Below are positions 57,110-64,000 of a stretch of DNA of 64,000 bases, one piece after another. Where the stretch lies: positions 1 through 64,000 of the forward strand of contig JALSLV010000108.1 of the NCBI GenBank assembly GCA_026988115.1. Reading direction: 5' to 3'. This stretch comes from Lysobacterales bacterium. Its GTDB lineage: Bacteria; Pseudomonadota; Gammaproteobacteria; Xanthomonadales; Marinicellaceae. Below the pieces are notes generated by a model that saw only the letters and a list, made by a program, of their open reading frames with translations, searched no databases and had not been told where the DNA came from. Numbering within the stretch: position 1 is the stretch's first letter; the number at the start of each line of letters is the position of its first letter. A program made the translations under genes and the position numbers.

Positions 57110-57750
57110 TTGTTATTGTCCTCCAAAATACCATGTTTAATTGCCATGTGAGCTAATTCTATTAGGTTTTTAAGATTAAGTTTATCTAATATTCTGTATT
57201 TATAAGTGGCGATGGTTTTATGACTGAGTATCATAATGTCGCCAATTTCTTTGGGCTTTTTGCCTTGCGCTAGAAGCATCATGACTTCCATTTCTCGTGC
57301 AGTCAAAACATCAAAGGGGGAATTATCTCCTCCCGGAAGCATTGATAGTGCCATTTGTTGAGCAATGTCATGCCCGATATAACGTCCAGTTGTCGCCACT
57401 TTTTTAATGGCATTTTCAAGTTCAGATGCTGCACACCCCTTGGTTAAGTAACCGCTGGCTCCTGCTTCTAACAATTGTTGAGGGAAAGGGTTTTCTGCAT
57501 GAACTGTTAAAATAATCACTTTTGTGTCGCTTAAGTGTTGAGATATTCTTCTGGTTGCTTCAATACCACTTAACACCGGCATATTCACATCCATTAAGAC
57601 AACATTGGGTTTAAATTCACGAACCAAAGCAATGGCTTGTTCACCATTTTCCCCTTCTGCGACCAAATTAATGCCAGGCATTTTTGCTATAATCATTTTT
57701 AAACCCGTACGTACGAGCTCGTGATCATCAACGATGACAATATTAATCAA
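57106..57750 (-). CDS. gacA: GacA/UvrY-type response regulator
   Basis: About 214 residues from TTG 57750, which has GGGAG 8 bases upstream and yields the family N-terminus (M)INIVIVDDHELVRTG; the TTG at 57771 would add seven odd residues. In this numbering the phosphorylated Asp is D54 (NVVLMDVNMP), as in UvrY. Phospho-switch Thr is in LTVHAENPFPQQLLEAGASGYLTKG. A LuxR-type HTH (LTAREMEVMMLLAQGKKPKEI) follows. GacA-type regulators drive Csr small RNAs; no uvrC lies downstream here. Its sensor kinase is elsewhere. Confidence 0.92.
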   Translation of the reverse strand: MINIVIVDDHELVRTGLKMIIAKMPGINLVAEGENGEQAIALVREFKPNVVLMDVNMPVLSGIEATRRISQHLSDTKVIILTVHAENPFPQQLLEAGASGYLTKGCAASELENAIKKVATTGRYIGHDIAQQMALSMLPGGDNSPFDVLTAREMEVMMLLAQGKKPKEIGDIMILSHKTIATYKYRILDKLNLKNLIELAHMAIKHGILEDNNK

Positions 57751-57967
57751 GTGGTTTTCTCCCTCTATCAATGTGGCTGTTTATACTTTACTAAAAAAGT
57801 GACGCAATTACAATCGAGTATTTCTTTTTTTAGGTGTCATTTATTAGAAAATGCTAATATATGCGGTTTTATTGATTTATTTGGCAAATATAGTATTTTT
57901 TGTGAAATTATTAGTGCTAGAATGGGTGGCAACTTTGATTTTTTAACTTAACTTAAATGAGGTTGTA

Positions 57968-59428
57968 ATGACGAAAGAAAAAAGACCAGTACCGGCAGAG
58001 TTTTTCTCAGATTGGAAAGAACGCGAAGAATTAGCTGAGGCGATGATTCCATTAATTGGTCGCCTATACCGAAAAAGTAATGTCTCTTTATATATGTATG
58101 GCAAACGATTATTGAATCAGCGAGTCACTGATATCATGAAAGCACATCGATTTATTCGTCAAGTCGAATCAACAGAGTTAAGTCTTTTTGATACCTTTCC
58201 CTTTGTACAAGCCATTTCTCAATTAACCCTTGGACCTGCGCATATTGATGTGGGTAAAATTGTCTTTAAATACATGCAAACAGGCAATAATGAAGATGTA
58301 TTTGAGTACGTAAAAAGAGAATTAGCAGGTTTAATTGGCTCAAAGAAAAAACCTATTCCTAAGCCTCAAGATGTTGTTCTTTATGGTTTTGGTCGTATTG
58401 GACGCCTGGTTGCTCGTTTATTAATTGATAAAACTGGTGGTGGCGATGTGTTGGTGCTTAAAGCCATTGTTTTAAGAAACTCCAAACACGCAAGTGATAT
58501 TGTTAAACGTGCAGATTTATTGCGACACGATTCGGTACACAGTGATTTTAACGGCACTATTCGCGTCTTACCTGATGAAAACAAGATGATTATCAACGGC
58601 AATGAAGTGCAAATGATTTATGCCAATTCACCCGCGGATATTGACTACACCAAATACGGCATTAAAGATGCGCTCATTGTTGATAACACCGGTGTTTGGA
58701 AAGATAAAAAAGGCCTAAGTGCTCACTTACGTCCAGGTGCATCAAAAGTACTACTTACCGCACCAGCAAAAGACGGAATACCAAATATTGTTTATGGAAT
58801 TAACCACAATGATATTAAGAAAAGCGACAAAATAATCTGCGCTGCTTCTTGTACAACCAATGCCATTGTCCCCGTATTAAAATGCATATATGACGAATAT
58901 GGCATAGATAATGGTCATGTTGAAACAATCCACGCTTATACCAATGATCAAAACTTGATTGATAACTTTCACCCAGGTGAACGACGAGGAAGAAGCGCGG
59001 CACTAAATATGGTACTGACATCAACGGGTGCGGCTAAAGCTGTCGCTCGTGTTTTGCCCGAATTAAAAGGAAAGTTAACTGGCAATGCTATTCGAGTTCC
59101 TACGCCTAATGTTTCCATGGCGATTTTAAAACTGCAATTGAATAAAGAAACCACGGCAGAGAAGGTTAAAGAATTTTTGCGTCAAAAGGCTTTACACTCT
59201 AAATTACAACAGCAAATCGGTTATACCGTTTCAACAGAAGTGGTGTCATCTGATTTTGTGGGTTCAAGACAGGCATGCATCATTGATTCAACAGCAACAA
59301 TTGTCGAAGGCAAGTCTTTGATACTGTATTGCTGGTACGATAATGAGTTCGGTTATTCATGCCAAGTGATGCGTTGCTTAGAAAAATTTGCAGGGGTTGA
59401 TTGGCCAGCTTATCCTTTAGCAAAATAA
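57968..59428 (+). CDS. gap: Glyceraldehyde-3-phosphate dehydrogenase, long form with N-terminal extension
   Basis: 486 residues, versus about 335 for the classical enzyme. Residues 1-130 are an extra helical domain. The dehydrogenase begins at VVLYGFGRIGRLVARLL (GFGRIG at 140-145), with the catalytic Cys295 in CAASCTTNAI and the His and Arg sites in HAYTNDQNLIDNFHPGERRGRSAALNM. Such long enzymes are known from Pseudomonas and Vibrio, where they are one of several Gap paralogues and often favour the gluconeogenic direction. GAGG precedes the ATG by 7 bases. Divergent from gacA. Confidence 0.95.
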   Translation: MTKEKRPVPAEFFSDWKEREELAEAMIPLIGRLYRKSNVSLYMYGKRLLNQRVTDIMKAHRFIRQVESTELSLFDTFPFVQAISQLTLGPAHIDVGKIVFKYMQTGNNEDVFEYVKRELAGLIGSKKKPIPKPQDVVLYGFGRIGRLVARLLIDKTGGGDVLVLKAIVLRNSKHASDIVKRADLLRHDSVHSDFNGTIRVLPDENKMIINGNEVQMIYANSPADIDYTKYGIKDALIVDNTGVWKDKKGLSAHLRPGASKVLLTAPAKDGIPNIVYGINHNDIKKSDKIICAASCTTNAIVPVLKCIYDEYGIDNGHVETIHAYTNDQNLIDNFHPGERRGRSAALNMVLTSTGAAKAVARVLPELKGKLTGNAIRVPTPNVSMAILKLQLNKETTAEKVKEFLRQKALHSKLQQQIGYTVSTEVVSSDFVGSRQACIIDSTATIVEGKSLILYCWYDNEFGYSCQVMRCLEKFAGVDWPAYPLAK

Positions 59429-59441
59429 TTCAATAAATTAG

Positions 59442-59470
59442 AAGGGTGGCTCAAGAGCGCCCTTTTTTTT
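59442..59470 (+). terminator. Intrinsic terminator of gap
   Basis: A stem of AAGGG with CCCTT and GCTC with GAGC separated by a small internal loop, then eight T. It ends the gap transcript 13 bases after the stop codon. Confidence 0.85.
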
Positions 59471-59534
59471 GCTTTAAATTCAGCTAATATTTAACTAACT
59501 TTGCTATAATGATACTTTATTTAAGAGATATATT

Positions 59535-60110
59535 ATGAAAAGAGTCAAACTATTAGTGGTTTCTTCCGTGTTGCTGTTTATCACGGCATGTGTAACCATC
59601 AATGTCTACTTCCCTGCTGCTGAAGCAGAAGATGCAGCCTCTAAGATAGTTAATAAGATTATTGGTGAGGATGAAAATGCTGTTAATGAAGGCACAAACC
59701 CCCAAAGTTTTAACTTTAATCCTTTATCTTTTTTTATTTCATCGGCTCATGCTGAAGTCAATATTAACATCTCATCTCCTGCTATTGTTGAAATTACCAA
59801 CCGCATGAAATCCCGTTATGACAATCATTTAAAAAACTATTTAGACAAGGCAATTATTGGTTTTTCTAATAAAGGCTTTATCCAGATTTTAGACGCTAAA
59901 AAACTCGGATTAAAAGACCGTCAAAAAGCCAAAAAATTAGTCGCCGATGAAAACCGTGACAGAAAAGCATTATACAGAGAGTTAGCCGTTGCCAATGGTC
60001 ATCCTGATTGGGAAGACGCCATTCAAAATGTTTTTGTTAAACAATGGCAAAAACAAGCTCATACTGGCTGGAAATACCAAGATGCATCAGGAACATGGCA
60101 AACTAAGTAG
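59535..60110 (+). CDS. DUF1318 (YdbL-like) lipoprotein
   Basis: 191 residues. A lipoprotein signal ends ITAC (Cys19), followed by VTINVYFPAAEAEDAASKIVNKI, the common start of DUF1318 lipoproteins. The DUF1318 core is then ITNRMKSRYDNHLKNYLDKAIIGFSNKGFI and ENRDRKALYRELAVANGHPDWEDAIQNVFVKQWQ. E. coli YdbL lacks the lipid anchor and works with YdbH and YnbE in envelope lipid transport. Here the anchor and the YdbL-like domain are in one protein. The separate neighbours are absent. Confidence 0.85.
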   Translation: MKRVKLLVVSSVLLFITACVTINVYFPAAEAEDAASKIVNKIIGEDENAVNEGTNPQSFNFNPLSFFISSAHAEVNINISSPAIVEITNRMKSRYDNHLKNYLDKAIIGFSNKGFIQILDAKKLGLKDRQKAKKLVADENRDRKALYRELAVANGHPDWEDAIQNVFVKQWQKQAHTGWKYQDASGTWQTK

Positions 60111-60132
60111 CTTTTTATTTAATTCAATCTAC

Positions 60133-60168
60133 AAAAGAGGTGTTTTAAGATAAAATACCTCTTTTTTT
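60133..60168 (+). terminator. Intrinsic terminator after the DUF1318 gene
   Basis: AAAAGAGGT pairs with ACCTCTTTT around an inner stem TTTTA-AGA-TAAAA, then a T tract. It lies about 22 bases after the stop codon. Confidence 0.88.
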
Positions 60169-60186
60169 ATGCATTGAAAAATTCAA

Positions 60187-61512
60187 ATGGCAAGACGACG
60201 TAAACGTAAACTAATGGAACAACCTATTGAAGTTGTGATTGAAGACTTAAGTCATGATGGACGTGGCATTGCCCGTATTAATGGAAAAGTTATGTTTGTC
60301 AATGGTGCTTTGCCCGGTGAAAAAGTGATGGTTAAACACACTGGCGGCAATAAAAACTTTGAAGAAGGCTTAGTTACTGAAGTTTTAGAAGCATCAGAAG
60401 ATAGAGTTGAAGCCAAGTGCCAGTATTATGATGTCTGTAACGGTTGTACCATGATGCATTTGGCTCCTGCTAAACAAATTGAGTTTAAACAAAACACCTT
60501 AAAGCAAAACCTCATCAAGATGGCAAAGATTGAACCACAGAAATGGTTAGCACCCTTAACTGATGATTCTTGGCACTATCGCCGTCGAGCGCGTTTGTCG
60601 GTACGTTGGGTCATTGCCAAAGAAAAAGTCTTGGTGGGATTTAGAGAAAAGGATGGGCGTTATGTGGCAGATATGGATTATTGTGAAATCCTACAAAAGC
60701 CCCTTGATGATTTGCTTAAACCCTTAGCGCAAATGATTGAAAAATTACGCATTAGGCAACAAATTGCCCAAATTGAAGCGTCTATTGCGGATAAAGATGT
60801 GGCATTAATTATTCGGCATCTTAAACCAGTTGGTGTGGAAGATGAAAAAATATTATTGGATTTTGCCCAAGAACACGATGTGCGAATTTACTCACAATCC
60901 AAAGGACCGAAAACTATTTTTGAGATGACGGATAAAAAAGACCCTTTGTATTTCGATATGAAAGAATACGGCATACGCATGGAGTTTTTGCCCAGTGATT
61001 TTATTCAAGTTAATGCTAAAATGAATATCAAAATGATTAATCAAGCCATGCAATTACTGGATATTCAAGAACATGATGTGGTACTTGATTTATTTTGCGG
61101 TTTAGGAAATTTCACCCTACCATTGGCAAAAAAGGTCAAAAAGATTGTTGGCATTGAAGGGGAAAAATCCTTAGTGCAACGAGCCATTGAAAATGCCAAG
61201 TTAAATAAATTAGATAACACAGAGTTTCATGAAGCTGATTTGCGCAGAAACCATGAAAACTCAGAGTGGTTTAAGCACGATTACAGTAAGATTTTGATTG
61301 ATCCGCCACGCAGTGGTGCGTGGGAGATATTGCCTCTGATTGCTTCAACCAATGCGAACACTTTATTGTATGTGTCCTGCCACCCTGCTTCATTGGCAAG
61401 GGATGCCGATAGATTAGTGAACGAATTTGGTTACACAATGGTCAAAGCAGGTGTAATGGACATGTTTCCACATACCTCACATGTAGAATCCATGGCTTTG
61501 TTTGTGAGATAA
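60187..61512 (+). CDS. rlmD: 23S rRNA (uracil-5-) methyltransferase RlmD
   Basis: 441 residues, matching RlmD (m5U1939). An N-terminal TRAM domain (about 10-70) is followed by a 4Fe-4S site with C78, C84, C87 and C166 (CQYYDVCNGC, MDYCEIL). The SAM domain has LDLFCGLGNFTLPLAKK, the LIDPPRSGAWE motif and the catalytic Cys in LLYVSCHPASLARD. Basic start MARRRKRK. No close upstream gene in the same operon; a terminator lies just before it. Confidence 0.95.
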   Translation: MARRRKRKLMEQPIEVVIEDLSHDGRGIARINGKVMFVNGALPGEKVMVKHTGGNKNFEEGLVTEVLEASEDRVEAKCQYYDVCNGCTMMHLAPAKQIEFKQNTLKQNLIKMAKIEPQKWLAPLTDDSWHYRRRARLSVRWVIAKEKVLVGFREKDGRYVADMDYCEILQKPLDDLLKPLAQMIEKLRIRQQIAQIEASIADKDVALIIRHLKPVGVEDEKILLDFAQEHDVRIYSQSKGPKTIFEMTDKKDPLYFDMKEYGIRMEFLPSDFIQVNAKMNIKMINQAMQLLDIQEHDVVLDLFCGLGNFTLPLAKKVKKIVGIEGEKSLVQRAIENAKLNKLDNTEFHEADLRRNHENSEWFKHDYSKILIDPPRSGAWEILPLIASTNANTLLYVSCHPASLARDADRLVNEFGYTMVKAGVMDMFPHTSHVESMALFVR

Positions 61513-61583
61513 GCAATAATATTCAGCTTTGTTTCAGAAAAAGCATGGTAGAATTGTTTTAATAATTAAATTGAGAGAAAAAA

Positions 61584-62375
61584 ATGAAACTTTTGGCGTT
61601 GATTATTGCTTTTGCAATCAGTCACTTTGTTCAAAATCCAGAAAAATTTCGCCAGTACGATTGGTTTTCCAGTTGGTCTAATTGGTTTAAACAAAATATA
61701 AAGTTGCCAAAGGTAGAACTAACGGTCATTGCCATTATTGGTGTTCCCGTAGTTATGATAAATTTTGTTGCTATAGGCTTGTTCGATTCCGTTGTTTTAG
61801 AGTTGGTTATAGCAGTCCTTGTTTTGAGTTACAGTATTGGTCCAAAGAGTTTGGATGAAGAAGTTAATAACGACGTGATTAGAGCCAATCATGGCATAAG
61901 AAAGAATGCTAAAGCTGAAGTGGTCATAAAGAAAATGACAAAACTTGCCTTACAAAGGTGGTTTGGTGTGTTTTTTTGGTATGTCGTTTTAGGTGTCTCT
62001 GGAGCCGTATTATATCGCTTGTCAGAGCGTTTATTTTCATTAACCAAAGATTCGGATAAAACTAAACCAGTTACAGAAAAATTAATGACAATTTTAAACT
62101 ACCCTGTTTCTTGGGTGATGGTTATATCCTTGGCAATTGCCAGTGATTTTGAACGCATTTATAAAAAATGCATTCCATCAATGAAAAAACAAAATATTAT
62201 GAAAATGGATACTTCATTTTTATACGATGCCGCCGATTTCGCAGTCGAAATCTGTGAAGTAAACTCTGAAGAAAAAGAAAGCATAGAAACAACAACTTTA
62301 AATGTATTAAATCGCATGTTGGTCGTTTGGTTGGTGTTTGTGTCGCTTATAGTTATTTTAGCCGTGATGAGGTAA
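61584..62375 (+). CDS. ampE: AmpE-like regulatory inner-membrane protein
   Basis: 263 residues with four to five hydrophobic helices. The start MKLLALIIAFAISHFVQNPEKFRQYDWF, the central LVLSYSIGPKSLDEE and RWFGVFFWYVVLGVSGAVLYRLSERL are typical of AmpE/CobD-like proteins linked to beta-lactamase induction. No ampD lies in the window, so the role here is unclear. The stop directly precedes the next start. Confidence 0.85.
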   Translation: MKLLALIIAFAISHFVQNPEKFRQYDWFSSWSNWFKQNIKLPKVELTVIAIIGVPVVMINFVAIGLFDSVVLELVIAVLVLSYSIGPKSLDEEVNNDVIRANHGIRKNAKAEVVIKKMTKLALQRWFGVFFWYVVLGVSGAVLYRLSERLFSLTKDSDKTKPVTEKLMTILNYPVSWVMVISLAIASDFERIYKKCIPSMKKQNIMKMDTSFLYDAADFAVEICEVNSEEKESIETTTLNVLNRMLVVWLVFVSLIVILAVMR

Positions 62376-63020
62376 ATGAGAAATATGAAAAAGATAATGA
62401 TTTTATTGGTTGTAACCCTAATTTTTAGCGCAAGTAATGTCTTGGCGAAAAAGAAAATGTACAAATGGGTTGATGAAAACGGAAAGGTTTCCTACAGCGA
62501 TACAGTACAGCCTGAACAAATAAAGAAAGCACATGAAGAACTTAACGAACAAGGAGTCGTTATTCAGAAAGTTGGAAATGCACGCACAGACGAAGAATTT
62601 TATCAGGAAAAACTCAAAGAATTAAGAAAGAAGAAAGAATTAGAAAAGCAAAAAAGGCTTGAGCAAAAGCGACAAAATATAATTAAAGCTTATACCAATG
62701 AAAAAGAAATCACTCGTTTAAATGATGAACGCTTGGCATCTCTTGAAAGAAATATTGAATTAGCAGAGCAAAGTTTGACGTTCCAACGTGCCAGTAAAGA
62801 AGAATTGATGTCACGTGCCGCTGACAGTGAACGAAATGGTCAGGTAGTCTCAAAAGCATTGAAATCAAGAATTGCTATAATTGAAGATAAAATCAACTAT
62901 CAATTGAAGTTTATTGAAGTGAAGAAAAAAGAAATTAATAGAGTGCAACTAAAATTTGAGCAGGATTTAAAAACATACAGAGAAGCTAAAAGTGCACAAA
63001 ATAACGAGGTTAGTCATTAG
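62376..63020 (+). CDS. Exported DUF4124 protein with coiled coil
   Basis: 214 residues. The signal peptide MKKIMILLVVTLIFSASNVLA supports ATG 62385 as an alternative start. GAGG is only 3 bases from ATG 62376 and 12 from 62385, so the choice is open. The DUF4124 motif is MYKWVDENGKVSYSDT. Residues 70-210 form a charged coiled coil (KLKELRKKKELEKQKRLEQK, LASLERNIELAEQSL). The family is frequent in gammaproteobacterial envelopes but without known function. Coupled to the ampE stop. Confidence 0.8.
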   Translation: MRNMKKIMILLVVTLIFSASNVLAKKKMYKWVDENGKVSYSDTVQPEQIKKAHEELNEQGVVIQKVGNARTDEEFYQEKLKELRKKKELEKQKRLEQKRQNIIKAYTNEKEITRLNDERLASLERNIELAEQSLTFQRASKEELMSRAADSERNGQVVSKALKSRIAIIEDKINYQLKFIEVKKKEINRVQLKFEQDLKTYREAKSAQNNEVSH

Positions 63021-63095
63021 TAAACACTGTTATAAGCTAAAAATCAGTTAATAAAGAGAAACTTCACCACTTAAAACTGGATTATTATTTTATCA

Positions 63096-63125
63096 TTGCA
63101 TAAAATACAACCGAATTTTTAATAT
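63096..63125 (+). promoter_or_regulatory. Promoter of acpP
   Basis: TTGCAT (63096-63101), an 18-base spacer, TAATAT (63120-63125). It ends 22 bases before the acpP start. The region 63021-63095 has no gene. Confidence 0.5.
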
Positions 63126-63147
63126 AGACCGTAGGGGTACGAAACAC

Positions 63148-63387
63148 ATGAGCGATTATGAAAAACGCGTAAAAGACATTATTGTAGAACAACTTGATTT
63201 GGATGTAGATGTCTCTGAATTAAATAACAGTTCTTCATTTGTAGATGATTTAGGAGCAGATTCTTTGGATACTGTTGAGTTAGTTATGGCATTGGAAGAA
63301 GAATTTGATTGTGAAATTCCAGAATCTGATGCAGATAAAATTACAACAGTGCAACAAGCCATTGATTACGTTTCAGCTAACGCTTAA
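63148..63387 (+). CDS. acpP: Acyl carrier protein
   Basis: 79 residues, strongly acidic. The phosphopantetheine Ser39 is in the DSL motif ([24 protein letters not shown]), with the typical [11 protein letters not shown] end. AGGGG precedes the ATG by 9 bases. It carries the growing acyl chain in fatty-acid synthesis. fabH, fabD and fabG are not immediately upstream, so it is separated from the usual fab cluster; fabF follows. Confidence 0.97.
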   Translation: MSDYEKRVKDIIVEQLDLDVDVSELNNSSSFVDDLGADSLDTVELVMALEEEFDCEIPESDADKITTVQQAIDYVSANA

Positions 63388-63408
63388 ATTTATTCTAAAG
63401 TGATTTTT

Positions 63409-63438
63409 AAAGCTGCGTTTTGACGTGGCTTTTTTTTT
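63409..63438 (+). terminator. Intrinsic terminator/attenuator between acpP and fabF
   Basis: A 9-bp stem (AAAGCTGCG with CGTGGCTTT, two G-T wobbles), a 6-base loop and a T tract of about nine. It would allow acpP to be made in excess of fabF. Confidence 0.82.
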
Positions 63439-63466
63439 GAAGATATATTAGGGGACTTTAATATAA

Positions 63467-64000
63467 ATGAGTAAAAGAAGAGTCGTAGTAACAGGTATTG
63501 GCATAGTATCACCAGTAGGCAATACTTTACAAAATGCATGGAACAATATTAAAGAAGGGATTAGCGGAATTGATTTGTTAACCCATTTTGATGCCAGTGA
63601 GTTTGCTTGTAAGATTGCAGGTGAAGTCAAAGGTTTTGAAATTGAAAAATACTTAAAAAAGAAAGACGCTCGTAAAATGGATCCTTTTATCCACTATGGT
63701 ATGGCAGCAGGAATTGATGCCATAAATGATTCTGGATTAACCATAGTCGAGTCAAATGCTCAACGCATTGGCGTTTATGTTGGTGCTGGTATCGGTGGCA
63801 TTTACGGCATTCAAAATACTGCTGATGCATTAGCAGCAAAAGGACCTAGAAGAATCTCACCCTTTTTTATTCCCAGCACTATCATTAATATGGCTGCAGG
63901 GCAACTCTCTATCATGTATGGCATTAAAGGACCGAGTTTTTCAGCGGTATCGGCTTGTTCAACAGCCACCCACAATATCGGTTTAGGAATGCGCAGCATT
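63467..64000 (+). CDS. fabF: Beta-ketoacyl-ACP synthase II, 5' part (runs off the window)
   Basis: 178 codons read from ATG 63467 to the window end, with no stop. The start MSKRRVVVTGIGIVSPVGNT and the nucleophile Cys164 in SAVSACSTATHNIGLG identify the elongating condensing enzyme. Placement right after acpP favours FabF over FabB. The GGGGA site is 11 bases upstream. The remaining C-terminal half, with its two active-site His, lies outside. Confidence 0.95.
   Translation, partial: MSKRRVVVTGIGIVSPVGNTLQNAWNNIKEGISGIDLLTHFDASEFACKIAGEVKGFEIEKYLKKKDARKMDPFIHYGMAAGIDAINDSGLTIVESNAQRIGVYVGAGIGGIYGIQNTADALAAKGPRRISPFFIPSTIINMAAGQLSIMYGIKGPSFSAVSACSTATHNIGLGMRSI

Overview
This is an AT-rich, gene-dense chromosomal segment from a gammaproteobacterium. 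Housekeeping genes of gammaproteobacterial type support this: rnt, trxC, a gacA/uvrY-type regulator, rlmD, ampE, a long-form gap, and acpP-fabF. Three secreted proteins carry an F-x-N-[GS]-F-E motif at or near the C-terminus, and ovothiol synthase (OvoA) is present. Together these would fit a marine Marinicella/Wenzhouxiangella-like lineage, but that placement is inference from memory of families, not a search. No phage, insertion sequence, CRISPR array or rRNA is visible. The accessory flavour comes from small palindromic repeats, a surface-protein operon and a GTPase signalling locus.

Layout. 1-9.6 kb: a small membrane protein, a secreted EF-hand/basic-tail protein, a large CadC-like membrane regulator with TPRs, and divergently a three-gene operon of exported proteins (BspA-type repeats, beta-propeller, lipoprotein). 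The operon promoter has 11-bp-spaced GTCAG direct repeats that fit binding by the neighbouring regulator. 9.6-12 kb: a PhyH-type dioxygenase, a PLP aminotransferase and a small membrane protein. 12.1-16.1 kb: tyrosine catabolism (hppD-hmgA-fah) divergent from a MarR regulator, with two matching palindromic operators between them. 16.2 kb: tRNA-Met. 16.5-24.6 kb: a lipid-independent secreted protein, an MBL hydrolase, tgt, a GFA protein, ovoA, an N-formylglutamate amidohydrolase family gene and an ABC-F ATPase.

24.6-29.9 kb is the most unusual region. It holds two paralogous proteins with degenerate receiver-like N-termini, an Mgl/conservon-like small GTPase with a GTPGQ switch, a roadblock-like protein and, convergently, a classical roadblock/LC7 protein with a cytoplasmic substrate-binding-protein-like gene. 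The set resembles Streptomyces conservons in its GTPase and roadblock parts, but it has no histidine kinase and adds components I do not recognise.

30-40.3 kb: a subtilisin-like protease, a DUF2333 protein, a MATE transporter, a patatin/outer-membrane barrel protein, a chorismate-lyase-like protein, an OmpA protein, RNase T, an unknown membrane-anchored protein and a DUF1566 protein. 40.3-40.9 kb: a repeat cluster overlapping a start-less, probably broken reading frame. 40.9-46.6 kb: divergent aconitases acnB and acnA. 46.6-47.0 kb: a gene-free region with a 37-bp palindrome. 47-54 kb: redox genes (glutathione peroxidase, GST, OsmC), a CPBP-like membrane protein and uvrA. 54-57.8 kb: ADP-ribosylglycohydrolase, ggt, trxC and a GacA-type regulator. 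58-64 kb: gap, a DUF1318 lipoprotein, rlmD, ampE, a DUF4124 protein, acpP and the start of fabF, which runs off the window.
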